Shown: positions 24,738 to 34,369 of the stretch, in pieces
Position numbering within the stretch: position 1 is the stretch's first letter
Layout of the letters: every line of letters starts with the position of its first letter
Assembly (NCBI RefSeq): GCF_003990045.1
Contig: NZ_RZGZ01000002.1
Span: 744,001-808,000, forward strand
DNA length: 64,000 nucleotides
Direction of reading: 5' to 3'
Source: Labedella endophytica
GTDB taxonomy: Bacteria; Actinomycetota; Actinomycetes; Actinomycetales; Microbacteriaceae
Notes under the pieces: model-generated
Database searches by the model: none
The model's input: the letters and a program-made list of their open reading frames with translations, nothing else
What the model was told of the DNA's origin: nothing
Made by a program: the position numbers and the translations under genes

Positions 24738-26180
24738 CTACCAGGAGACGGGGAGGGCCTTGCCCTCCTCGTAACCGGCGGCGGACTGGAGACCCACCAG
24801 GGCATGCTCGTGGAACTCCGGGATCGACCGCGCGCCGGCGTAGGTGAACGAGGACCGGACTCCGGAGGTGATCATGTCGAGGAGGTCCTCGACGGAGGGG
24901 CGGAGCGGGTCGAGGTAGATCTTCGAGGAGCTGATGCCCTCCGCGAACAGGGTCTTGCGTGCGAGCTCGTACGGGTCGAGCCGTCCGAAGCGCTCGAGGA
25001 CCGCCTTCGTCGAGGCCATGCCCCAGCTCTCCTTGTAGAGGCGGCCCGCGTCGTCGGCGTGGATCGTGCCCGGCGCCTCGATCGTGCCGGCGAACCAGGA
25101 TCCGATCATGACGGAGGACGCACCGGCCGCGAGCGCGAGGGCGACGTCGCGGGGGTAGCGCACGCCGCCGTCCGCCCAGACGGCCGCCCCCTGCGCCTTC
25201 GCCGCCTCCGCGGTCTCGAGCACGGCGGAGAACTGCGGTCGACCGACTGCCGTCATCATGCGGGTCGTGCACATCGCACCGGGACCGACGCCCACCTTGA
25301 GGATGTTCGCCCCCGCGTCGACGAGGTCCTTCACACCGTCGGCCGTCACGATATTGCCCGCGACGATCGGGATGTCGAGACCGAGTGCGGATACCGCACG
25401 GATCGCGGCGATCATCGATTCCTGGTGCCCATGCGCGGTGTCGATGACGAGCACGTCGACCCCCGCAGAGGCGAGAGCCTTCGCCTTGGACGCGACGTCT
25501 CCGTTGACCCCGATCGCCGCGGCGACGGTCAGCCGCCCGGACGCATCGAGGGCGGGCGAGTAGAGCGTGGAGCGCAACGCGCTCGTGCGGCTGAGCGTCC
25601 CCACAAGGTGGCCGTGCTGCACGACGGGGGCGAACTCGAGGTCCGCCTCCACCATGAGATCGAACGCGGCGCGCGCGGACGTGACGTCGTCCGCGTCGAT
25701 CGACGCGACGCCGCCGTGGATGAGGTCGCCGAGCCGCGCGTCCGGCAGGGCGCGGCCGAGGCGCTCGGCGTCGAGGCAGCCCGTGAGCTCCCCCGTCGCG
25801 TCGAGCACGACGATCCCGTGCCCGCCGGGAACCGCGGGGACGCTCAGGAGCGCCTCGGCGACGGTCGTGTCCGGGGCGAAGGCCACCGGCGAGTCGAACG
25901 CGACCGACTGGTCCTTGACCCACCGGATCGCGGCGTCGAGGTCCTGCAGCGGCATGTCCTGCGGCAATACACCGAGTCCGCCGCGCCGCGCAAGGGTGGC
26001 GGCGAGCCGCGGACCCGTGACCGAGTTCATGTTCGCGGAGACGATCGGGATCGTCTGGTTCGTCCCGTCCTGCGGGGCGATCGAGACGTCGAGACGGCTC
26101 GACACGCCGGACCGGGACGGTACGAGGAAGACGTCGGAATAGGTCAGGTCGTGCTGGGGGTCGTCGCCGTAGAACTGCAT
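24738..26180 (-). CDS. guaB1: GuaB1 family IMP dehydrogenase-related protein (probable GMP reductase)
   Basis: A 480-residue TIM-barrel protein of the IMPDH/GMPR family. The active-site loop is VGPGAMCTTRMMTAVGRPQ with Cys304, and VNGDVASKAKALASAGVDVLVID precedes the barrel core. The inserted CBS region is seen at about 95-210 (LGDLIHGGVASIDADD). The mycobacterial GuaB1 homologue is a GMP reductase that converts GMP to IMP, and I infer the same here. ATG 26180 gives the conserved start MQFYGDD. It is divergent from kgd, sharing a 133-bp control region. Confidence 0.85.
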   Translation of the reverse strand: MQFYGDDPQHDLTYSDVFLVPSRSGVSSRLDVSIAPQDGTNQTIPIVSANMNSVTGPRLAATLARRGGLGVLPQDMPLQDLDAAIRWVKDQSVAFDSPVAFAPDTTVAEALLSVPAVPGGHGIVVLDATGELTGCLDAERLGRALPDARLGDLIHGGVASIDADDVTSARAAFDLMVEADLEFAPVVQHGHLVGTLSRTSALRSTLYSPALDASGRLTVAAAIGVNGDVASKAKALASAGVDVLVIDTAHGHQESMIAAIRAVSALGLDIPIVAGNIVTADGVKDLVDAGANILKVGVGPGAMCTTRMMTAVGRPQFSAVLETAEAAKAQGAAVWADGGVRYPRDVALALAAGASSVMIGSWFAGTIEAPGTIHADDAGRLYKESWGMASTKAVLERFGRLDPYELARKTLFAEGISSSKIYLDPLRPSVEDLLDMITSGVRSSFTYAGARSIPEFHEHALVGLQSAAGYEEGKALPVSW

Positions 26181-26313
26181 GGAACCACGGTAGCCGCCCT
26201 CGGGGTGACCTGGAGAGGGGCAGCAGGGTTTAGGCTTGATTTTCGGAGTGTGCGACGCCATCGAGCCCTCGGTGGCGGACCGATTGGCGAGTGACGAAAG
26301 TGGTGGTCCGACC

Positions 26314-29300
26314 GTGTCAGGCCCAGTGACCGGAGCAGGAACCGACGAGAATTCCGCAGCGGAGTTCGGTGCGAACGAGTGGCTCGTGGACGAGCTCTAC
26401 GAGCAGTACTCGGTAGACAAGAACACGGTGGACCCGTCGTGGTGGCCCACGCTCGAGGCGTACCACCAGCACAAGACCGGCGGGGCGTCGCCGCAGGCGC
26501 CCGAGCCCACGTCCAGCGCCCCGGCGCCCGCGGAGCCGAAGACGGCGCCCGCTGAGCCGAAGGCGGAAGCCGCCGAGCCGAAGGCGGAAGCCGCGAAGTC
26601 CGAGTCGAAGGACTCCTCGCGCCCGGTCGCACGCACGACCAGCCAGCAGCCGAAGGCCGCCCCGATCCCGGCCGACGCCCCCACCCCCACGCCGCCGTCG
26701 CCCTCCGAGGAGCCCGAGGACGTGGTCTCCCCGTTGCGCGGTATGGCGAAGTCGCTCGCGACGAACATGGACGCGAGCCTCACGGTCCCCACCGCGACGA
26801 GCGTGCGCACGGTGCCGGCGAAGCTCATGATCGACAACCGCATCGTGATCAACAACCACCTGAAGCGCTCGCGCGGCGGCAAAGTCAGCTTCACCCACCT
26901 CATCGGATGGGCGCTCATCCAGGCGCTCAAGGAGTTCCCGAGCCAGAACGTCTTCTACGAAGAGGTCGACGGCAAGCCGAGCGTCGTCGCCCCTGCCCAC
27001 GTCGGCCTGGGCATCGCGATCGACATCCCGAAGCCCGACGGATCGCGCGCGCTCCTCGTCCCCGCGATCAAGCGGGCCGACACGCTCTCCTTCACCGACT
27101 ACCTCGCCGCCTACGAGGACCTCGTGCGTCGCGCTCGCGGCAACAAGCTCACGGCCGACGACTTCAAGGGCGCGTCGATCTCGCTCACCAACCCGGGCGG
27201 CATCGGCACGGTCCACTCGGTGCCGCGCCTCATGAAGGGGCAGGGCTGCATCATCGGCGCCGGCGCCCTCGACTACCCCGCGGAGTTCCAGGGCTCGTCC
27301 GAGCACACGCTCGTGGAGCTCGGTATCGGCAAGACGATCACGCTCACGTCAACCTACGACCACCGCGTGATCCAGGGCGCCGGTTCGGGCGAATACCTCA
27401 AGAAGGTGCACGAGCTCCTCATCGGACAGCGCGGCTTCTACGAGGACATCTTCGCGGCCCTGCGCATCCCGTACGAGCCGATCCGTTGGGCGACCGACAT
27501 CAGCGTCGACCTCGCGGACATGATCAACAAGACGGCGCGCGTCCACGAGCTCATCAACGCGTTCCGCGTGCGCGGCCACCTCATGGCCGATGTGGACCCG
27601 CTCGAGTACGTGCAGCGCTCGCACCCCGACCTCGACATCGCGAGCCACGGCCTCACCTTCTGGGACCTCGACCGCGAGTTCGTCACCGGCGAGTTCGGCG
27701 ACGCGCGTCAGTCGAAGCTCCGCGACATCCTCGGCGTCCTGCGCGACTCGTACTGCCGCACCATCGGCCTCGAGTACATGCACATCCAGGATCCGGCCCA
27801 GCGCAAGTGGATCCAGGGCAAGGTCGAGCGCACGTACGCCAAGCCGACCCACGACGAGCAGCTCCGCATCCTCGGCAAGCTCAACGAGGCGGAGGCCTTC
27901 GAGACCTTCCTGCAGACGAAGTACGTCGGCCAGAAGCGCTTCAGCCTCGAGGGCGGCGAGTCGACGATCGCGTCGCTCGACGCCATCCTCCAGGGCGCCG
28001 CGGCCGCCGGCCTCGACGGAGCCGCGATCGGTATGGCCCACCGCGGCCGCCTCAACGTACTCACGAACATCGCGGGCAAGACCTACGGCCAGATCTTCCA
28101 GGAGTTCGAGGGCACGCAGGACAAGAAGCAGGGCTCCGGCGACGTCAAGTACCACCTCGGCACCGAGGGAACGTTCCGCGCTGCGGACGGCACCGAGCTG
28201 CCGGTGTACCTCGCCGCGAACCCGTCGCACCTCGAGGCAGTCGACGGCGTGCTCGAGGGCATCGTGCGGGCCAAGCAGGACCGCAAGCCGATCGGCACCT
28301 TCTCGACGCTCCCGATCCTCGTCCACGGCGACGCCGCGATGGCGGGTCAGGGCATCGTCCTCGAGACCATGCAGCTCTCGCAGACGCGCGGATACAAGAC
28401 CGGTGGCACGATCCACATCGTCGTCAACAACCAGGTGGGTTTCACGACCCCCGAGAAGGACGGCCGCAGCTCGATCTACGCGACCGACGTCGCCAAGACG
28501 GTGCAGGCACCGATCTGGCACGTGAACGGCGACGACCCCGAGGCCGTCGTGCGGGTCTCGGAGCTCGCGTTCCAGTTCCGTCAGGAGTTCAAGAAGGACG
28601 TCGTCATCGACATCGTCTGCTACCGCCGCCGCGGGCACAACGAGGGCGACGACCCCTCGATGACCCAGCCGCTCATGTACAGCCTCATCGAGCACAAGCG
28701 CTCGGTGCGGAAGCTGTACACCGAGGCCCTCGTGGGTCGCGGAGACATCAGCGAAGAGGAGTACGAGGCCGCGCACCGCGACTTCCAGGACCGCCTCGAG
28801 CGGGCCTTCATGGAGACGCACGCGGCGCAGACCGCCTCGACACCGATCATCTCCCCCACGGTCGACGACGAGGGCTACTCGGGCGAACCCGAATCGACCG
28901 CCGTCTCGTCCGGCGTGATCGAGCTCGTCGGCAACGCCTTCGACAACAAGCCGGAGGGCTTCACCGTCCACCCGAAGCTCGATCAGCTGCTCCAGAAGCG
29001 TCGCGAGATGAGCCGGAACGGCGGAGTGGACTGGGCGTTCGGCGAGCTCCTCGCCCTCGGTTCGCTGCTCGTCGAGGGCACCCCGGTGCGCATGAGCGGA
29101 CAGGATTCACGACGCGGCACCTTCGTGCAGCGCCACGCGGTCCTGCACGACCGGGTGAACGGGCAGGAGTGGCTGCCGCTGCTCAACCTGCACGAGAACC
29201 AGGCGCGCTTCTGGATCTACGACTCGATCCTGTCGGAGTACGCCGTCATGGGCTTCGAATACGGGTACTCCGTCGAGCGCCCCGACGCCCTCGTGCTGTG

Positions 29301-30045
29301 GGAGGCGCAGTTCGGCGACTTCGTCAATGGCGCGCAGACCATCGTGGACGAGTTCATCTCGAGCGCCGAGCAGAAGTGGGGACAGCGCTCGAGCGTCGTC
29401 CTCCTCCTGCCGCACGGCTTCGAGGGACAGGGACCCGACCACTCGTCGGCCCGCATCGAGCGCTTCCTGCAGCTGTGCGCGGAGAACAACATGACCGTGG
29501 CGCGTCCGTCGACACCCGCGTCGTACTTCCACCTGCTGCGCCGCCAGGCCTACGCGCTCCCGCGTCGGCCGCTCGTGGTCTTCACCCCGAAGGCCATGCT
29601 GCGACTGCGGGGCGCGACGAGCGACATCGCGGACTTCACGACCGGTCGTTTCCAGCCGGTGCTCGACGACCCGCGGGGCGTCGACGGGTCCGCCGTCACA
29701 CGCGTGCTGCTGCACGCCGGCAAGATCCACTGGGACCTCCGCGCGGAGCTCGAGAAGAACCCGGACGACTCGATCGCCCTCGTCCGTCTTGAGCAGTACT
29801 ACCCGTTCCCCGGTGAGGACCTCAGCGGCGTGCTCGAGAACTACCCGAACGCCGAGGTGGTCTGGGTGCAGGACGAGCCGGAGAACCAGGGAGCCTGGCC
29901 GTTCGTCGCGCACGAGTTCACGAAGGCCACGGGCCGCGACGTCTCCGGGATCACCCGGACGGCGTCGGCATCACCGGCCACCGGTTCGGCGAAGCGGCAC
30001 GCGGCGGAGCAGAGCGACCTCATCCGCCGGGCGCTCACGCACTAG
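26314..30045 (+). CDS. kgd: Multifunctional 2-oxoglutarate dehydrogenase/decarboxylase E1 with E2 domain
   Basis: About 1243 residues. It opens with FGANEWLVDELYEQYSVDK, the segment that contacts the complex, followed by a Pro/Ala/Glu/Lys linker with repeated AEPKAEA units (about 60-135). An E2 succinyltransferase domain without lipoyl domain covers about 142-390 (TSTYDHRVIQGAGSGEYL, catalytic His). The E1 domain follows: INAFRVRGHLMADVDP, IGMAHRGRLNVL, and the thiamine-diphosphate segment GDAAMAGQGIVLE...VVNNQVGFTT (about 672-705). It acts in the TCA cycle and is inhibited by GarA-type proteins in relatives. GTG 26314 fits family N-termini; earlier starts back to 26236 are possible. Confidence 0.93.
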   Translation: MSGPVTGAGTDENSAAEFGANEWLVDELYEQYSVDKNTVDPSWWPTLEAYHQHKTGGASPQAPEPTSSAPAPAEPKTAPAEPKAEAAEPKAEAAKSESKDSSRPVARTTSQQPKAAPIPADAPTPTPPSPSEEPEDVVSPLRGMAKSLATNMDASLTVPTATSVRTVPAKLMIDNRIVINNHLKRSRGGKVSFTHLIGWALIQALKEFPSQNVFYEEVDGKPSVVAPAHVGLGIAIDIPKPDGSRALLVPAIKRADTLSFTDYLAAYEDLVRRARGNKLTADDFKGASISLTNPGGIGTVHSVPRLMKGQGCIIGAGALDYPAEFQGSSEHTLVELGIGKTITLTSTYDHRVIQGAGSGEYLKKVHELLIGQRGFYEDIFAALRIPYEPIRWATDISVDLADMINKTARVHELINAFRVRGHLMADVDPLEYVQRSHPDLDIASHGLTFWDLDREFVTGEFGDARQSKLRDILGVLRDSYCRTIGLEYMHIQDPAQRKWIQGKVERTYAKPTHDEQLRILGKLNEAEAFETFLQTKYVGQKRFSLEGGESTIASLDAILQGAAAAGLDGAAIGMAHRGRLNVLTNIAGKTYGQIFQEFEGTQDKKQGSGDVKYHLGTEGTFRAADGTELPVYLAANPSHLEAVDGVLEGIVRAKQDRKPIGTFSTLPILVHGDAAMAGQGIVLETMQLSQTRGYKTGGTIHIVVNNQVGFTTPEKDGRSSIYATDVAKTVQAPIWHVNGDDPEAVVRVSELAFQFRQEFKKDVVIDIVCYRRRGHNEGDDPSMTQPLMYSLIEHKRSVRKLYTEALVGRGDISEEEYEAAHRDFQDRLERAFMETHAAQTASTPIISPTVDDEGYSGEPESTAVSSGVIELVGNAFDNKPEGFTVHPKLDQLLQKRREMSRNGGVDWAFGELLALGSLLVEGTPVRMSGQDSRRGTFVQRHAVLHDRVNGQEWLPLLNLHENQARFWIYDSILSEYAVMGFEYGYSVERPDALVLWEAQFGDFVNGAQTIVDEFISSAEQKWGQRSSVVLLLPHGFEGQGPDHSSARIERFLQLCAENNMTVARPSTPASYFHLLRRQAYALPRRPLVVFTPKAMLRLRGATSDIADFTTGRFQPVLDDPRGVDGSAVTRVLLHAGKIHWDLRAELEKNPDDSIALVRLEQYYPFPGEDLSGVLENYPNAEVVWVQDEPENQGAWPFVAHEFTKATGRDVSGITRTASASPATGSAKRHAAEQSDLIRRALTH

Positions 30046-30076
30046 CCGCCCAGGCACGAATCGACCGAGAGACGAG

Positions 30077-30121
30077 AAATCCCTCGCCGGCCCCGAGTGA
30101 TCGGGGCGGGCGAGGGATTTT
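30077..30121. terminator. Bidirectional intrinsic terminator between kgd and rsrA
   Basis: AAATCCCTCGCC...GGCGAGGGATTT forms a near-perfect stem of about 19 bp including CCCCGA/TCGGGG around a GTGA loop, with A-rich and T-rich ends on both strands. It can terminate the convergent kgd and sigR-rsrA transcripts. Confidence 0.9.
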
Positions 30122-30172
30122 CTCGTTGGAGACGCTCGGGTGTCCAGACGCGGTCGCCCGCGTCCGGCGCGA

Positions 30173-30439
30173 TCAGACCGCCGGCGTCGATTCCGTCTCG
30201 TGCCCGGCCTTGATGGCTCGGAGGCGCTCGAGGACCTGGTCGCGCAGGTCGGCCGGGGCCGTCTCCTTGCACGCGCGCTGAACGGCCTCCGTGAGCGTCA
30301 CCGAGAGCGCCGCCTCGCTGCGGCACGATTCGCAGTGCTCGAGGTGGGTGCGGATATCCGCTGCCTCGGTCCGGCACACCTCGTCGCGCAGGAACTCCTC
30401 GAGGTCCCGCTTCGCCTTGTCACAACCGCAGTCGCTCAT
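30173..30439 (-). CDS. rsrA: Zinc anti-sigma factor, mycothiol system RsrA type
   Basis: An 88-residue ZAS-family anti-sigma factor. The zinc/redox motif is [11 protein letters not shown], with additional cysteines near the start ([12 protein letters not shown]) and Cys in EVCRTEA. In relatives, disulfide stress oxidises the CxxC, zinc is lost and the sigma factor is freed. The ATG overlaps the sigR stop by 4 bp, the standard arrangement for coupled synthesis of the pair. The presence of RsrA is consistent with a mycothiol-using organism. Confidence 0.93.
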   Translation of the reverse strand: MSDCGCDKAKRDLEEFLRDEVCRTEAADIRTHLEHCESCRSEAALSVTLTEAVQRACKETAPADLRDQVLERLRAIKAGHETESTPAV

Positions 30440-31272
30440 CGTGCACTCCTCACGCGTGTGGTTTCGATGCCGCGCTCGCGCGCATAATCGGCCAGCAGAT
30501 CCCTCAGCAGTCGGCGGCCACGGTGCAGCCGACTCATGACGGTTCCGATGGGGGTCTTCATGATGTCGGCGATCTCCTGGTACGCGAATCCCTCCACGTC
30601 GGCCAGGTAGACCGCGAGGCGGAAGTCCTCGGGGATCGCTTGCAGCGCGTCCTTGACGGCGCTGTCCGGCATCCGGTCGATCGCCTCGGCCTCCGCCGAG
30701 CGGCTCGAGGTCGCCGTAGTCGACTCGGCGCCGCCGAGCTGCCAGTCCTCGAGATCGTCGATCGTGCCCTGGTAGGGCTCCCGCTGCTTCTTGCGGTACT
30801 GGTTGATGTACGTGTTCGTGAGGATCCGGTAGAGCCACGCCTTGAGATTCGTGCCCTGCTGGAACTGTCCGAAGGCGGCGTACGCCTTCACGAACGTCTC
30901 CTGGACGAGGTCCTGTGCGTCCGACGGGTTCTTCGTCATCCGCATCGCCGCGCCGTAGAGCTGGTCGATGAACGGGAGCGCCTGCTCCTCGAAGAGGGGG
31001 CGCGGATCGGCGACCGGTTCGGCCTCGACCGACGGCGTCTCCACGTCGGCCACCGCCACGGATCGAGCGTCGGTCGTCTCCGTGCCGGTTTCATCGGCGG
31101 AGACGTCCGACGGGGCGTTGATCCCGGCGGAACCGGAAACGGGGGCGTCATCGATCGGTATCATCGACGCCCAGTCTAGTTCCAGCGGCTGTGCGCGACC
31201 GGGGCCGGTCGGCGCACGCTCCGTTCCCGTCGCGTCCGCGAGTCCCGGGCGTTCGAGCACTGCCTGCACCAT
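30436..31272 (-). CDS. sigR: ECF sigma factor SigR/SigH (thiol-oxidative stress)
   Basis: A 278-residue sigma factor. Region 2 reads [20 protein letters not shown] and [25 protein letters not shown]; region 4 reads [30 protein letters not shown] with the HTH and [14 protein letters not shown]. It directs transcription of thioredoxin and mycothiol-recycling genes in relatives. The first 90 residues are an acidic extension. ATG 31272 has a strong ribosome binding site (GAGAGGAGGGTCC); a second ATG at 31164 does not. A GGAAT-N17-GTT promoter upstream suggests autoregulation. Confidence 0.93.
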   Translation of the reverse strand: MVQAVLERPGLADATGTERAPTGPGRAQPLELDWASMIPIDDAPVSGSAGINAPSDVSADETGTETTDARSVAVADVETPSVEAEPVADPRPLFEEQALPFIDQLYGAAMRMTKNPSDAQDLVQETFVKAYAAFGQFQQGTNLKAWLYRILTNTYINQYRKKQREPYQGTIDDLEDWQLGGAESTTATSSRSAEAEAIDRMPDSAVKDALQAIPEDFRLAVYLADVEGFAYQEIADIMKTPIGTVMSRLHRGRRLLRDLLADYARERGIETTRVRSAR

Positions 31273-31315
31273 GGACCCTCCTCTCGTCGCGGCCCGTGGG
31301 CCGTTACCCTAGGAC

Positions 31316-31340
31316 AACGATGTTCGAAGCCAAATATTCC
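31316..31340 (-). promoter_or_regulatory. SigR-type promoter of sigR, inside the aroA 5' end
   Basis: GGAAT (31336-31340), a 17-bp spacer and GTT (31316-31318) on the minus strand match the GGAAT-N18-GTT consensus of SigR/SigH. Transcription would start about 35-40 bp before the sigR ATG. The element occupies the first seven codons of aroA on the other strand. Confidence 0.75.
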
Positions 31341-32681
31341 GCGCCAGAGGTCGACCTGTTCGGCATGCGCGAGACGCCAGCGACCGACGACGACTGGGTG
31401 GCGCCGTTCGCGCACGGCCCCGTCACCACGCGTGTGACCCTCCCGGGGTCGAAGTCGATCACGAACAGGGAGCTCGTCCTGTCCGCCCTCGCCGACTCCC
31501 CGTCACGGTTGCGCGCTCCCCTGCACTCGAAGGACAGCGGCAACATGGTCGAGGCGCTTCGTGCCCTCGGCACCACGATCGAACCGGCTCCGGCGAGCGG
31601 CGACTACGGGGACGACTGGATCGTGACCCCGACCGAAGAGCTCACGGGATCGACCACGATCGAGTGCGGACTCGCCGGCACCGTCATGCGGTTCGTCCCG
31701 CCCGTCGCCGCCCTCGCCCTCGGCCCCACCGTCTTCGACGCCGACGACGCGGCCCGCGGGCGCCCGATGGGCGGGCTCATCGCGGGGCTCGCGGCCCTCG
31801 GGGTCGACGTCGACGCGAACAGCGCCGACGCACTCCCGTTCACCGTGCACGGCACGGGATCGGTCGGCGGAGGGTCCCTCGAGATCGACGCATCCCAGTC
31901 GAGCCAGTTCGTGTCGGGACTGCTCCTGTCCGCTTCCCGCTTCGATCGGGGCATCGAGCTGCACCATCGGGGCGAGCGGCTGCCGAGTGTGCCCCACATC
32001 GAGATGACGATCGACGCCCTCCGCCAGCGCGGGGTGGACGCGTCGTCGCGAGAAACCGGTTCCTGGAGCGTCTCCCCCGGCCCGATCGCGGGACGCGACG
32101 TGCGGATCGAGTCCGATCTGTCGAACGCCGCGCCGTTCCTCGCCGCGGCGGTCGCCACGGGCGGGCGCGTCACGATCGACGGCTGGCCCGAGACGACGAC
32201 GCAGGTCGGAGCCGATCTCGCACACCTGCTGCCCCTCTTCGGCGCGCACGTCGACGTCGCGGACGGCCGCATCACGGTGACCGGTCCGAACGAGATCTCA
32301 GGCGTCGACATCGACCTCACGACCGGAGGAGAACTCGCCCCGGCCCTCGCGGCCCTCGCTGCTCTCGCCTCGTCCCCGTCCACCCTCCGTGGCATCGGGC
32401 ACATCCGTCACCACGAGACCGACCGACTCGCTGCCCTCGCAACGGAGATCAACCGCCTCGGCGGCGAGGTGGAGGAGCTTCCCGACGGCCTGCGTATCAC
32501 CCCGCGTCCGCTCACCGCCGGGCGGTGGATGACCTACCACGACCACCGGATGGCCACGGCCGGAGCGATCATCGGCCTCGTCGTCGAGGGTGTGCGGATC
32601 GAGAACATCGCCACAACGGGCAAGACCCTTCCGGAGTTCCCGTCGCTCTGGCGGCGCATGGTGGAGGCTCACGTCGCGTGA
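31320..32681 (+). CDS. aroA: 3-phosphoshikimate 1-carboxyvinyltransferase
   Basis: EPSP synthase, the sixth step of the shikimate pathway, 453 residues. LPGSKSITNRELVLSALA binds shikimate-3-phosphate and PEP; GLAGTVMRFVPP corresponds to the usual GNAGTxMR loop, here with Leu in place of Asn. The C-terminal half has DHRMATAGAIIGL and the closing LPEFPSLW. An N-terminal extension of about 35 residues (MFEAKYSAPEVDLFG) precedes the first motif. It overlaps rsgA by 3 bp downstream, so aroA, rsgA and bcp look like one operon. Confidence 0.95.
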   Translation: MFEAKYSAPEVDLFGMRETPATDDDWVAPFAHGPVTTRVTLPGSKSITNRELVLSALADSPSRLRAPLHSKDSGNMVEALRALGTTIEPAPASGDYGDDWIVTPTEELTGSTTIECGLAGTVMRFVPPVAALALGPTVFDADDAARGRPMGGLIAGLAALGVDVDANSADALPFTVHGTGSVGGGSLEIDASQSSQFVSGLLLSASRFDRGIELHHRGERLPSVPHIEMTIDALRQRGVDASSRETGSWSVSPGPIAGRDVRIESDLSNAAPFLAAAVATGGRVTIDGWPETTTQVGADLAHLLPLFGAHVDVADGRITVTGPNEISGVDIDLTTGGELAPALAALAALASSPSTLRGIGHIRHHETDRLAALATEINRLGGEVEELPDGLRITPRPLTAGRWMTYHDHRMATAGAIIGLVVEGVRIENIATTGKTLPEFPSLWRRMVEAHVA

Positions 32682-33745
32682 GCTGGTGGGAGACGCCCGA
32701 GAACACGGGAGACGACGAGTTCGACGAGTACGACGAGGCCGCCTTCCGCGCCCGTCCGAACCCCAAGGGATCCAGGCCGCGCACGAAGCAGCGCCCCGAG
32801 CACAAGGACGCCCTGTCTGCCCGCGTCCTCTCCGTCGATCGTGGGCGCTATCTCGTGCTCCTCGACGAGGACACCCCCGAGGAGCGCGAGCTCACGGCCA
32901 CCCGAGCGTCCCAATTGCGCCGCAAGGCGGTCGTCACGGGTGACCAGGTCGACCTCGTGGGCGACACGAGCGGCGAGGACGGCACGCTCGCGCGCATCGT
33001 CCGCGTCGGCGAGCGGTCGACCCTCCTGCGCCGAAGCGCCGACGACACCGACCAGGTGGAACGGATCATCGTGGCGAACGCCGACCAGATGGTCGTCGTC
33101 GTCGCGGCGGCCAACCCCGAGCCCCGCGCGCGCCTCGTGGACCGGTACCTCGTGGCCGCTCTCGACGCCAGGATCAAGCCGATCCTCTGCATCACCAAGA
33201 CGGACCTCGCCGATCCCACCGAGTTCCTCGAGAACTTCGCCGGCCTCGACCTCGACGTCGTGACGTCCGGTTCCGGAAGCATCCCGATCGACGAGATCAC
33301 CGAACGCCTCGTGGGCCACTCGAGCGTCTTCGTCGGCCACTCGGGCGTCGGGAAGTCGACGCTCGTGAACGCCCTCGTGCCGGACGCGCGGCGCGCGATC
33401 GGTCGCGTCAACGACGTGACCGGACGCGGACGCCACACCTCGTCGTCGACGGAGTCGTATCGCGTGCGCACGCCCCACGGAAGCGGCTGGGTCATCGACA
33501 CCCCCGGCGTCCGCTCCTTCGGGCTCGGACACGTCGATCCGGCGAACATCCTCGGCGCCTACACGGACCTCGCCGACATCGCCGAGCGGTGCCCCCGCGG
33601 GTGCACGCACCTCCCCGACGCCCCCGACTGCGCGATCGCCGAGGCCGTCGCGGACGGCGAGCTGGGCGAGGGCGGAGCGGCCCGGCTCGACTCCTTCCAC
33701 CGGCTTCTGCAGAGCGTCGCGTCCTCACCTAAGCTCGGAGAGTGA
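32678..33745 (+). CDS. rsgA: Ribosome small subunit-dependent GTPase A
   Basis: A circularly permuted GTPase that matures the 30S subunit, 355 residues. An OB-fold N-terminal region (about 45-110) is followed by TKTD (G4), the P-loop GHSGVGKST at 220-228 (G1), DTPGVRSFGL (G3), and the C-terminal zinc region CPRGCTHLPDAPDC. The first 40 residues form an acidic actinobacterial extension (ETPENTGDDEFDEYDE). The GTG start overlaps the aroA stop, and the stop overlaps the bcp start, so all three are coupled. Confidence 0.95.
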   Translation: MSWWETPENTGDDEFDEYDEAAFRARPNPKGSRPRTKQRPEHKDALSARVLSVDRGRYLVLLDEDTPEERELTATRASQLRRKAVVTGDQVDLVGDTSGEDGTLARIVRVGERSTLLRRSADDTDQVERIIVANADQMVVVVAAANPEPRARLVDRYLVAALDARIKPILCITKTDLADPTEFLENFAGLDLDVVTSGSGSIPIDEITERLVGHSSVFVGHSGVGKSTLVNALVPDARRAIGRVNDVTGRGRHTSSSTESYRVRTPHGSGWVIDTPGVRSFGLGHVDPANILGAYTDLADIAERCPRGCTHLPDAPDCAIAEAVADGELGEGGAARLDSFHRLLQSVASSPKLGE

Positions 33746-34218
33746 CCACCTCTCAGCGCCTCGAAGCGGGTCAGCCCGCTCCCCCGTTCTCCCTCCCGAA
33801 CCAGGACGGCGAGACCGTCTCGCTGTCGGACCTCGCGGGTCAGCGCGTCATCCTGTTCTTCTACCCCGAAGCGATGACGCCCGGCTGCACCACCCAGGCC
33901 TGCGACTTCCGCGACAACGAGGCCTCGCTCCTCGCCGCCGGTTACACCGTGATCGGGGTCTCGCGCGACGCCGCGGCCAAGCAGACGGCGTTCCGCGAGC
34001 GGGACGCGCTTCCCTTCGACCTCCTCTCGGACGAGGACAAGGCCGTGCACCTCGCCTACGGCGCCTGGGGCGAGAAGAACAGCTACGGCAAGACCGTCAC
34101 CGGTGTGCTCCGGTCGACCTTCGTCATCTCACCCGACGGAACGCTCGAGCACGCGCTCTACAACGTCAAGGCGACAGGCCACGTCGCGATGCTGCGCAAG
34201 AAGCTCGGACTCGTCTAG
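33742..34218 (+). CDS. bcp: Thioredoxin-dependent peroxiredoxin, BCP/PrxQ type
   Basis: A 158-residue peroxiredoxin that reduces hydroperoxides. The peroxidatic Cys49 is in FFYPEAMTPGCTTQACDFRD, and Cys54 five residues on is the typical resolving Cys of this subgroup. FDLLSDEDKAVHLAYGAWGEK follows as expected. GTG at 33742 overlaps the rsgA stop. The last 11 codons and stop are copied again 96 bp downstream. Position near sigR is compatible with an oxidative-stress role, although the aroA operon runs the other way. Confidence 0.93.
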   Translation: MTTSQRLEAGQPAPPFSLPNQDGETVSLSDLAGQRVILFFYPEAMTPGCTTQACDFRDNEASLLAAGYTVIGVSRDAAAKQTAFRERDALPFDLLSDEDKAVHLAYGAWGEKNSYGKTVTGVLRSTFVISPDGTLEHALYNVKATGHVAMLRKKLGLV

Positions 34219-34364
34219 ACCGACCTCGCGGGCGAGTCCGCGTCAGGCCAACGTCGCGGGCTAGCCCCATCAGCCAACGTCGCGATGCTGCGCAAGAAGC
34301 TCGGACTCGTCTAGACCGACCTCGCGGGCGAGTCCGCGCCAGGCGAACGTCGCGGGCTCGCCCG
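34181..34364. repeat. 96-bp tandem duplication containing the bcp 3' end
   Basis: About 88 bp from 34181 (GTCGCGATGCTGCGCAAGAA...) recur from 34277 with only a few substitutions. The first copy holds the last codons of bcp, its TAG and 50 bp beyond; the second is non-coding. Each copy ends with a CTCGCGGGCGAG / GCGGGCTCGCCCG-like hairpin that may terminate transcription. Confidence 0.9.
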
Positions 34365-34369
34365 AGACC

